DNA of 64,000 bases from Aquipuribacter sp051216895. Lineage in GTDB: Bacteria > Actinomycetota > Actinomycetes > Actinomycetales > JBBAYJ01. Positions 55,689 to 62,502 of the stretch are shown here, piece after piece. The translations under genes were made by a program, and so were the position numbers. Position 1 is the stretch's first letter, and each line of letters opens with the position of its first letter. The notes below the pieces were generated by a model. It was not told where the DNA came from and ran no database searches. It was given only the letters and a program-made list of their open reading frames with translations. Location of the stretch: contig NZ_JBPKAO010000005.1 in NCBI RefSeq assembly GCF_051216895.1, positions 62,001 to 126,000 on the forward strand. The letters are read 5' to 3'.

Positions 55689-58190
55689 ATGGCAACCGCG
55701 CGCCGACCCGCCCGTACCCCCTCGCCCGCGACGAAGCGGGCCCCCGCGGCGAAGCGGGCCCCCGCCAAGAAGACCTCAGCCAAGAAGGTCGCCGTCGAGA
55801 AGGTCCCCGTCGACAAGGTCCCCGTCGAGGAGGTTCCCGTCGAGACGGCCGCCACCGGGCACCCCGCGGCCACCGGGCTCACCTCGGGCGAGCCGGTGCT
55901 GGCCACCCAGGTCGACCCGGGCGCGGAGCCGTCGAGCACCGCCCGGGCGAGGCGGGCGCCCGCGCGACGGGCCACCGACGTGCCCGCCACCGACCCCCGG
56001 GGCGGCGACGACCTCGCCGAGCACCTGGGCGCGCCGTCCCCGCCGCACGCCGAGGAGCCCGACGACCTCCCCGAGGACCGCTTCGCCGACCGCGAGGTGT
56101 CGTGGCTGGCGTTCAACGAGCGGGTGCTCGAGCTGGCCGAGGACCCGGACATGCCGCTGCTGGAGCGGGCCCGGTTCCTGGCCATCTTCGCCAGCAACCT
56201 GGACGAGTTCCACATGGTCCGCGTGGCCGGGCTCAAGCGGCGGATCGCGACCGGGATCGCCGTCCGGGCCGCCTCCGGGCTGGAGCCGCGCGAGATCCTG
56301 CACGAGATCTCGCAGCGCACCGACACCCTGATGGCCCGCCACGCCCGGGTGTACCGCGACGACATCGCCCCGGCCATGGCGAGCCAGGGCATCACGGTGC
56401 TGCGCTGGGACCAGCTGGACGACCACGCCTGCTCCCGGCTCACCGAGCTGTTCCGGGCCCAGGTGTTCCCCGTGCTGACCCCGCTGGCGGTCGACCCGGC
56501 GCACCCGTTCCCCTACATCTCGGGGCTGTCGCTCAACCTGGCCGTGGTGGTGTCCAACCCCGCCACCGGCAAGCAGCACTTCGCGCGGGTCAAGGTGCCG
56601 CCGGTGCTGCCGCGGTTCCTGCGGGTGCCCCACGAGCTGGGCGAGGACGACGACCGCGCCGACTTCGTCCCGCTGGAGGACGTCATCGCCGCCCACCTGG
56701 GGATGCTGTTCCCGGGCATGGACGTCGTCCGGCACTCCACGTTCCGGGTCACCCGCAACGAGGACCTCGAGGTCGAGGAGGACGACGCGGAGAACCTGCT
56801 CCAGGCGCTGGAGAAGGAGCTGCTGCGCCGCCGCTTCGGTCCGCCGGTGCGCCTGGAGCTGGCCGACGACATCGCCGAGGAGGACGCCGAGCTGCTGCTG
56901 CGCGAGCTGGGCGTCACCCCGGACGAGGTCTACCGCCTGCCCGAGCCCTTGGACCTGCGTGGTCTGTTCATCATGGCCGACGTCGACCGGCCCGAGCTGC
57001 AGTTCCCGACGTTCCTGCCGCGCACCCACCGCGACCTGGCCGAGGTCGAGTCGGCCAAGGCCAGCGACGTGTTCGCCGCCGTGAGCCGGCGCGACGTGCT
57101 CCTGCACCACCCGTACGACTCGTTCTCCACGTCGGTGCAGGCGTTCCTCGAGCAGGCCGCCGCCGACCCGGACGTGCTCGCCATCAAGCAGACGCTGTAC
57201 CGGACCAGCGGTGACTCCCCGATCGTCGACGCCCTGATCGACGCGGCCGACTCGGGCAAGCAGGTGCTGGCCCTGGTCGAGATCAAGGCCCGTTTCGACG
57301 AGCAGGCCAACATCAGCTGGGCCCGCAAGCTCGAGCAGGCCGGTGTGCACGTGGTCTACGGCATCGTCGGGCTCAAGACGCACTGCAAGCTCAGCCTGGT
57401 CGTGCGGCGCGAGCCCGGTGGGCTGGCGCGGTACTGCCACGTCGGGACGGGCAACTACAACCCCAAGACGGCCCGGCTGTACGAGGACCTGGGTCTGCTG
57501 ACCAAGGACCCGCAGGTGGCCGACGACCTGGCCGTGCTCTTCAACCAGCTGTCCGGCTTCGCGCCCAGCTCGTCCTACCGGCGTCTGCTGGTGGCCCCCC
57601 GCACCGTGCGCCAGGGCCTGGTCGACCTGGTCGAGCGCGAGATCAGCAACCACGAGAAGGGGCTGCCCGCGGGCATCCGGCTCAAGCTGAACTCGATCGT
57701 CGACGAGGCCTTCATCGACTCGCTCTACCGGGCCTCGCAGGCCGGGGTGGACGTCGACCTCGTGGTGCGCGGCATCTGCGCCGTCCGCCCGGGCGTCCCG
57801 GGCCTGAGCGACAACATCCGGGTCCGCAGCATCCTGGGGCGGTTCCTGGAGCACTCGCGCATCTTCGCCTTCGTCGGCGGCGGTGACCCGGTGGTCTACA
57901 TCGGCAGCGCCGACATGATGCACCGCAACCTGGACCGCCGGGTCGAGGCCCTGGTCCGGCTGGGGGACCGGCGTCACGTCGACCAGCTGATGACCCTGCT
58001 GGACACGTCCATGGACCCCGGCACGGCGTCCTGGCACCTGCAGCCGGACGGGCAGTGGGTGCGGCACCACCTGGACGACGAGGGCCGGCCGCTGGCGGAC
58101 CTGCAGACCATCATGATCGCCGCCCACGGCGGGCGTTCGTCGGCGCGTCGAGGGGCCCGACGGCCGTCACCGGGCGTCCGGAGCCGGTGA
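55689..58190 (+). CDS. ppk1: Polyphosphate kinase 1
   Basis: An 833-residue enzyme polymerising the gamma-phosphate of ATP into polyphosphate. The core starts about residue 128 (DREVSWLAFNERVLELAED). Motifs: FASNLDEFHMVRVAGLKRR, the autophosphorylated His at about 565 in GLKTHCKLSLVVRRE, and YCHVGTGNYNPKTARLYEDLGLL. The second active-site region includes RGICAVRPGVPG and YIGSADMMHRNLDRRVE. The first 125 residues are not part of the fold: a Lys/Ala/Pro-rich stretch with repeated KxVPV units that recalls histone-like tails. Adjacent to pstS, with mshD upstream. Confidence 0.95.
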   Translation: MATARRPARTPSPATKRAPAAKRAPAKKTSAKKVAVEKVPVDKVPVEEVPVETAATGHPAATGLTSGEPVLATQVDPGAEPSSTARARRAPARRATDVPATDPRGGDDLAEHLGAPSPPHAEEPDDLPEDRFADREVSWLAFNERVLELAEDPDMPLLERARFLAIFASNLDEFHMVRVAGLKRRIATGIAVRAASGLEPREILHEISQRTDTLMARHARVYRDDIAPAMASQGITVLRWDQLDDHACSRLTELFRAQVFPVLTPLAVDPAHPFPYISGLSLNLAVVVSNPATGKQHFARVKVPPVLPRFLRVPHELGEDDDRADFVPLEDVIAAHLGMLFPGMDVVRHSTFRVTRNEDLEVEEDDAENLLQALEKELLRRRFGPPVRLELADDIAEEDAELLLRELGVTPDEVYRLPEPLDLRGLFIMADVDRPELQFPTFLPRTHRDLAEVESAKASDVFAAVSRRDVLLHHPYDSFSTSVQAFLEQAAADPDVLAIKQTLYRTSGDSPIVDALIDAADSGKQVLALVEIKARFDEQANISWARKLEQAGVHVVYGIVGLKTHCKLSLVVRREPGGLARYCHVGTGNYNPKTARLYEDLGLLTKDPQVADDLAVLFNQLSGFAPSSSYRRLLVAPRTVRQGLVDLVEREISNHEKGLPAGIRLKLNSIVDEAFIDSLYRASQAGVDVDLVVRGICAVRPGVPGLSDNIRVRSILGRFLEHSRIFAFVGGGDPVVYIGSADMMHRNLDRRVEALVRLGDRRHVDQLMTLLDTSMDPGTASWHLQPDGQWVRHHLDDEGRPLADLQTIMIAAHGGRSSARRGARRPSPGVRSR

Positions 58191-58201
58191 CTCCCTGACG
58201 T

Positions 58202-58212
58202 GTTCGTTATCG
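58202..58212 (+). promoter_or_regulatory. Upstream PHO-like repeat unit
   Basis: GTTCGTTATCG lies exactly 44 bp (four 11-bp steps) upstream of the tandem PHO-like repeat. GTTCGTTGTC occurs in the phoA promoter as well, at 62401. Confidence 0.45.
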
Positions 58213-58230
58213 GACCGTGACCACGGTCCG
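58211..58230. terminator. Palindrome after ppk1, terminator or operator
   Basis: CGGACCGTG-AC-CACGGTCCG is a perfect 9-bp inverted repeat with a 2-nt centre, 20 bp after the ppk1 stop and upstream of the pstS PHO box. It may stop ppk1 transcription or be an operator. Confidence 0.45.
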
Positions 58231-58245
58231 GTGTGGTCGGGCAAG

Positions 58246-58267
58246 GTTCGACCTCCGTTCACCTCCT
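58246..58267 (+). promoter_or_regulatory. PHO box of the pst operon
   Basis: Two adjacent 11-bp units, GTTCGACCTCC and GTTCACCTCCT, match the pattern of PhoP/RegX3 boxes known in Streptomyces and mycobacteria (GTTCACC-type direct repeats). A TAGTTT -10-like box is at 58306-58311. RegX3 (34153-34833) is the likely activator under phosphate limitation. Confidence 0.7.
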
Positions 58268-58364
58268 GGACATCTGAGGGGCTCTGCAGGGCTCTGCGGC
58301 GCGGTTAGTTTCGTGCTGCACCAAGCCCCAGCCCGGCCCTGACGGGCCCCCCCAGGAGGTAACT

Positions 58365-59384
58365 GTGAAGCGCTCCACCCTGACCCGCGGCGCCATCCCC
58401 GTCGCCGTCGTGCTGTCCTTCGCCCTCGCCGCCTGCGGTGACGACGGCGACGCGACCGACACCGCGACCGACGCCGGCGCAGCCGGCGCCGAGGACACCG
58501 AAGGCGGCGACGCCGGCGGCGAGGCCGTCAGCGGCTCCATCGCCATCGACGGGTCCTCCACGGTCGGCCCCCTGACCGACGCGCTGTCCGAGGAGTACGC
58601 CGCGGTCCAGCCCGACGTCATCATCAACCTCGGCATCTCCGGCACCGGCGGCGGTTTCGAGCGGTTCTGCGGTACCGGCGACACCGACATCTCCAACGCC
58701 TCCCGCGCGATCGAGGAGGACGAGGTCGCGCTCTGCGAGGAGAACGGCATCGAGTTCACCGAGATCCGCGTCGGCACCGACGCCCTGACCATGGTCGTCA
58801 ACCCGGCCAACGACTTCGTGACCTGCCTGACCACCGACGAGATCGTGTCGATCTGGGGTCCGGACGGCGTCAGCAGCTGGGACCAGGTCAACCCCGAGTT
58901 CCCGGCCGAGCCGCTGGAGGTGTTCGCCCCCGGCGCCGACTCCGGCACCTACGACTTCTTCAACGAGACCATCCTCGAGCCGAGCGAGATCGAGGAGCCC
59001 CGGCAGGACTTCAACGCCTCCGAGGACGACAACGTCATCGCCCAGGGCGTCATCGGCACCCCCACCGCCTGGGGCTTCTTCGGCTTCTCCTACTTCCAGG
59101 AGAACACCGACACCGTGAAGGCCGTCGAGTTCGACGCCGGTGAGGGGTGCGTCGCGCCCAGCGTCGAGGCCGCCCAGGACGGCAGCTACGGCCTGACCCG
59201 TCCGCTCTTCATCTACCTGAAGAACGAGGCCCTGGAGCGTCCCGAGGTCGCCGACTTCGCGACGTTCTACCTGGACACGGTCAACTCGGTGATCGAGGAC
59301 GTCAACTTCATCCCCGCCACCGACGAGGAGATCTCCGAGGCCCAGCAGAACGTGGCCGACGCGATCGCCGCCTCCGAGGGCTGA
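58365..59384 (+). CDS. pstS: Phosphate-binding lipoprotein
   Basis: A 339-residue solute-binding lipoprotein. The signal ends in the lipobox LAAC (C24), followed by an acidic linker. Phosphate contacts are in GSIAIDGSSTVGPLTDAL, ISGTGGGFERFC, SNASRAIEEDE and GADSGTYDFFNE. A full AGGAGGTAACT Shine-Dalgarno sequence lies 4 nt before the GTG at 58365, so it should be translated strongly. First gene of pstSCAB; a hairpin after it probably makes PstS more abundant than the membrane parts. Confidence 0.95.
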   Translation: MKRSTLTRGAIPVAVVLSFALAACGDDGDATDTATDAGAAGAEDTEGGDAGGEAVSGSIAIDGSSTVGPLTDALSEEYAAVQPDVIINLGISGTGGGFERFCGTGDTDISNASRAIEEDEVALCEENGIEFTEIRVGTDALTMVVNPANDFVTCLTTDEIVSIWGPDGVSSWDQVNPEFPAEPLEVFAPGADSGTYDFFNETILEPSEIEEPRQDFNASEDDNVIAQGVIGTPTAWGFFGFSYFQENTDTVKAVEFDAGEGCVAPSVEAAQDGSYGLTRPLFIYLKNEALERPEVADFATFYLDTVNSVIEDVNFIPATDEEISEAQQNVADAIAASEG

Positions 59385-59393
59385 TCTGCCCCT

Positions 59394-59434
59394 GGCCCCC
59401 GCCGAGAGGGTTCTCTACTCTCTCGGCGGGGGCC
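59394..59434 (+). terminator. Strong hairpin between pstS and pstC
   Basis: GGCCCCCGCCGAGAG (59394-59408) and CTCTCGGCGGGGGCC (59420-59434) form a perfect 15-bp stem with an 11-nt loop. Placed 10 bp after the pstS stop, it likely gives partial termination or 3'-end protection of pstS mRNA. Confidence 0.75.
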
Positions 59435-59478
59435 GACGGTCGTCCGCCTCCTACCAGCCGCTGGGAGAACCCACGCGC

Positions 59479-60453
59479 ATGTCTGTCACCACCGCACCTC
59501 CCCGCACCACCCCGGACCCCGAGGGCGCCCGGCTGACGGCCCGCAAGCCGCGCTACGGCGAGAAGGTGCTCACGGCGCTGCTCTTCGCCTGCGCGGCCGT
59601 GTCCGTGTTCACCACGGTCGCGATCGTCTACGTGCTGTTCGAGGAGGCCATCGACTTCTTCCGGCTCGACACGATCTCGTTCGTCGAGTTCATGACCGGC
59701 ACGGTCTGGCAGCCCTTCGGCGACCCCGAGGGGAACGCCTTCGCCGTCGGCGTCCTGCCGCTGCTGAACTCCACCCTGCTCATCACCGTCATCGCGATCC
59801 TCGTCGCCACGCCCCTCGGCCTGGGTACCGCGATCTACCTGTCGGAGTACGCCAAGCCCAAGGTCCGCCGGGTCATCAAGCCCGTGCTGGAGCTGCTGGC
59901 GGGCATGCCGACCGTCGTGCTGGGCTTCTTCGCCCTGACGTTCGTGACCCCGCTGCTGCGCGACCTGCTGGGCATCGACCGGGTCCCCATCTTCAACGCG
60001 CTGAGCGCGGGCCTGGTCGTCGGCGTCCTGATCGTGCCGACCATCGCCTCCATCTCCGAGGACGCGATGACCGCCGTCCCTCGTGCGCTGCGTGACGCCG
60101 GCTACGGGCTGGGTGCCTCCCGCAGGCACGTCGCCCTGCGGGTGGTGTTCCCCGCGGCGCTGTCCGGGATCGCGGCCGCCATCCTGCTCGGCTTCGGCCG
60201 GGCGATCGGTGAGACGCTCATCGTGTCGCTGGCGGCCGGCAACCTGCCGCCCCGGGACATCCCCACCGCGGACCCGCTGCAGCAGATCCAGACCATGACG
60301 GCCTACATCACCCAGGCCGTCGGCGGCGAGAGCTCCCGGGGGTCGGTGACCTTCCAGTCCATCTTCGCCGTGGGTGCGCTCCTGTTCCTCATCACGTTCC
60401 TCATCAACCTGATCGCCATGCGGATCGTCCGTCGCTACCGGGAGGTGTACTGA
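59479..60453 (+). CDS. pstC: Phosphate ABC transporter permease PstC
   Basis: A 324-residue permease with six membrane helices. EAA loop: ALRDAGYGLGASRRHVALRVVFPAALSGI. Typical PstC pieces are the start YGEKVLTALLFACAAVSVFTTVAIVYVLFEE, VGVLPLLNSTLLIT, ELLAGMPTVVLGFFAL and AIGETLIVSLAAG. Forms a heterodimer with PstA at the cytoplasmic membrane. Separated from pstS by a hairpin and from pstA by 1 bp. Confidence 0.95.
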   Translation: MSVTTAPPRTTPDPEGARLTARKPRYGEKVLTALLFACAAVSVFTTVAIVYVLFEEAIDFFRLDTISFVEFMTGTVWQPFGDPEGNAFAVGVLPLLNSTLLITVIAILVATPLGLGTAIYLSEYAKPKVRRVIKPVLELLAGMPTVVLGFFALTFVTPLLRDLLGIDRVPIFNALSAGLVVGVLIVPTIASISEDAMTAVPRALRDAGYGLGASRRHVALRVVFPAALSGIAAAILLGFGRAIGETLIVSLAAGNLPPRDIPTADPLQQIQTMTAYITQAVGGESSRGSVTFQSIFAVGALLFLITFLINLIAMRIVRRYREVY

Positions 60454-60454
60454 G

Positions 60455-61369
60455 ATGGTGCTCACCAGCCCCGCCAGCGTCGTGCGCAAGCACAACGAGA
60501 ACCTGGACCTGCGCCCGCCCGCCGGGCGCAAGGTCCGCGAGACCACCACCGTGACCGTCCTGGTCGTCGCCACCGCGCTCGCCCTGGTGGTCCTCGGGAC
60601 GCTGATCATCGACATCCTCATCGACGGGTCGGGGCGGTTGAGCCTCGACTTCCTCACCACCTACACCTCTCGCGACCCGGACGTCACCGGGATCCGGGCG
60701 GGCCTTACCGGGACCCTCTCCCTGATGGTCCTGGTCGCCCTCATGACCTTCCCGGTGGGGGTCGGGGCCGCCGTCTACCTCGAAGAGTTCGCCCCCAACA
60801 ACCGGATCACCCGGCTGCTGGAGACGAACATCAACAACCTCGCCGGGGTCCCGTCCGTCATCTACGGGCTGATGGGTCTGTCGATCTTCATCGTGACGTT
60901 CGGCCTCGGACGGTCCTTGATCGCCGGAGCCCTGACCCTCACGCTGCTGGTCCTGCCGGTCGTCATCGTGGCCAGCCGCGAGGCCCTGCGCTCGGTCCCG
61001 CGGGAGATCCGCAGCGGCGGCCTGGCCCTGGGGGCGACCCCGATCCAGGTCGCCTTCCGGCAGACGCTGCCCGCGGCGATCCCGGGCGTCATGACGGGGA
61101 CGATCCTCGCGCTGTCGCGGGCCATCGGGGAGACGGCGCCTATCCTCGTGGCCGGCGCGGTGTTCTCCCGACGGGCCGACAACGAGCCGTGGAACCTGTC
61201 CGAGGCCTACACGGCGATCCCGATCCAGATCTACGACTTCATCAAGCGGCCGCAGGCGGAGTTCCAGATCGAGGTCGCCGCCGCGGCGATCATCGTCCTC
61301 ATGGCGCTCCTGCTGCTCATGAACTCGACGGCCATCTTCATCCGCAACCGCTACACGAGGACCTACTGA
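60455..61369 (+). CDS. pstA: Phosphate ABC transporter permease PstA
   Basis: A 304-residue permease. Characteristic blocks: AGLTGTLSLMVLVALMTFPVGVGAAVYLEEFAP, NNLAGVPSVIYGLMGLSIFIV, the EAA loop SGGLALGATPIQVAFRQTLPAAIPGVMTG and AIGETAPILVAGA. The C-terminal part IEVAAAAIIVLMALLLLMNSTAIFIRNRY ends at the membrane. Its stop overlaps the pstB ATG (TGATG at 61367-61371), keeping permease and ATPase in fixed ratio. Confidence 0.95.
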   Translation: MVLTSPASVVRKHNENLDLRPPAGRKVRETTTVTVLVVATALALVVLGTLIIDILIDGSGRLSLDFLTTYTSRDPDVTGIRAGLTGTLSLMVLVALMTFPVGVGAAVYLEEFAPNNRITRLLETNINNLAGVPSVIYGLMGLSIFIVTFGLGRSLIAGALTLTLLVLPVVIVASREALRSVPREIRSGGLALGATPIQVAFRQTLPAAIPGVMTGTILALSRAIGETAPILVAGAVFSRRADNEPWNLSEAYTAIPIQIYDFIKRPQAEFQIEVAAAAIIVLMALLLLMNSTAIFIRNRYTRTY

Positions 61370-62307
61370 TGAGCGACAGCATGGACACCAAGACCTCCGT
61401 GACCGCCCAGGGCTCGACGGCGGCTGCCCCCGACACGACGGGAGCGGGCATCAACCTCGACGTCAGCGCCCCCGTCACCCGACGGGTCCGCTCCGACCGG
61501 CCGGCCATCGACCCCGGGCACTCCGGTGACGACGTCGTGTTCGGCGTGGACAAGGTGTCGGTGCACTACGGGTCCAACCTGGCGCTGACCGACGTGTCGA
61601 TGAAGATCAAGCGGCGCGAGATCACCGCGTTCATCGGCCCGTCCGGCTGCGGCAAGTCGACGTTCCTGCGGTGCTTCAACCGCACCAACGACCTGATCAG
61701 CAGCGCCAAGGTCGGTGGCCGGATCGACTACCACGGCCAGGACCTGTACGCGAAGGACGTCGACCCGGTCGAGGTGCGTGCGCGGATCGGCATGGTCTTC
61801 CAGAAGCCGAACCCGTTCCCCAAGTCGATCTACGACAACCTCGCGTTCGGGCCCAAGGTCAACGGGATGAAGATCGACATGGACGCCACGGTCGAGTCCA
61901 CGCTCAAGCGGGTCGGCCTGTGGGACGAGGTCAAGAACAAGCTCAAGGACAACGCCTACAACCTGTCCGGCGGCCAGCAGCAGCGTCTGTGCATCGCCCG
62001 CGCCCTGATGGTCGAGCCCGAGGTCATCCTCATGGACGAGCCGTGCTCGGCCCTGGACCCCATCGCCACCGCCAAGATCGAGGAGCTCATGCACGAGCTC
62101 AAGGGCGACTACACGATGGTCATCGTCACGCACAACATGCAGCAGGCGGCCCGGGTCAGCGACCGCACGGCCTTCTTCACCGCCGAGGTCGAGCAGGAGC
62201 ACGACGTCCGCTTCGGCCGGCTCATCGAGTACGGCGACACGACGAGCATCTTCAGCAACCCGGTCGACCCGCGCACCGAGGACTACATCTCGGGCCGCTT
62301 CGGCTGA
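61369..62307 (+). CDS. pstB: Phosphate ABC transporter ATP-binding protein PstB
   Basis: A 312-residue ABC ATPase. Walker A GPSGCGKST, Q-loop MVFQKPNPFPKSIYDN, signature LSGGQQQRLCIARAL, Walker B VILMDEPCSALDPIAT and switch His in VTHNMQQAARVSD. It carries an unusual 55-residue N-terminal extension before VSVHYGSNLALTDVS; the usual start is nearer the core, yet the ATG at 61369 is fixed by the overlap with pstA. Powers phosphate import; also part of the sensing complex with PhoU and SenX3. Confidence 0.95.
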   Translation: MSDSMDTKTSVTAQGSTAAAPDTTGAGINLDVSAPVTRRVRSDRPAIDPGHSGDDVVFGVDKVSVHYGSNLALTDVSMKIKRREITAFIGPSGCGKSTFLRCFNRTNDLISSAKVGGRIDYHGQDLYAKDVDPVEVRARIGMVFQKPNPFPKSIYDNLAFGPKVNGMKIDMDATVESTLKRVGLWDEVKNKLKDNAYNLSGGQQQRLCIARALMVEPEVILMDEPCSALDPIATAKIEELMHELKGDYTMVIVTHNMQQAARVSDRTAFFTAEVEQEHDVRFGRLIEYGDTTSIFSNPVDPRTEDYISGRFG

Positions 62308-62334
62308 GCTCCACCCGTCGCAGCACGGCCGTCG

Positions 62335-62361
62335 GGGCCGCCACCGTCACGGTGGCGGCCC
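62335..62361 (+). terminator. Terminator of the pst operon
   Basis: GGGCCGCCACCGT and ACGGTGGCGGCCC are perfect 13-bp arms around a single C, 27 bp after the pstB stop. Strong palindrome without a T-tract, as common for high-GC terminators. Confidence 0.7.
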
Positions 62362-62400
62362 TGCTGCTGTCCGTCCCGGCCCGCCGGGGGGCCCTCCTGC

Positions 62401-62437
62401 GTTCGTTGTCCAGACGTTTGTCATGCGTTCACCCGGA
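62401..62437 (+). promoter_or_regulatory. PHO-box-like repeats of the alkaline phosphatase gene
   Basis: GTTCGTTGTCC (62401-62411), GTTTGTCATGC (62416-62426) and GTTCACCCGGA (62427-62437). The last two are adjacent 11-mers as in the pstS promoter, and sit over the -35 region relative to a TAGGTT -10 box at 62454-62459. Confidence 0.6.
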
Positions 62438-62502
62438 TGGATGCGCTCCTGCATAGGTTGCGGGAGCAACCCGACCTGGCAACGCGACGAGAGGGGTGTC
62501 GG

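Noticed and set aside
55776..58127. Minus-strand open frame of about 780 codons opposite ppk1
   Set aside because: Antisense shadow of a clear ppk1 gene; composition is His/Val/Gln/Asp-rich with no motif.
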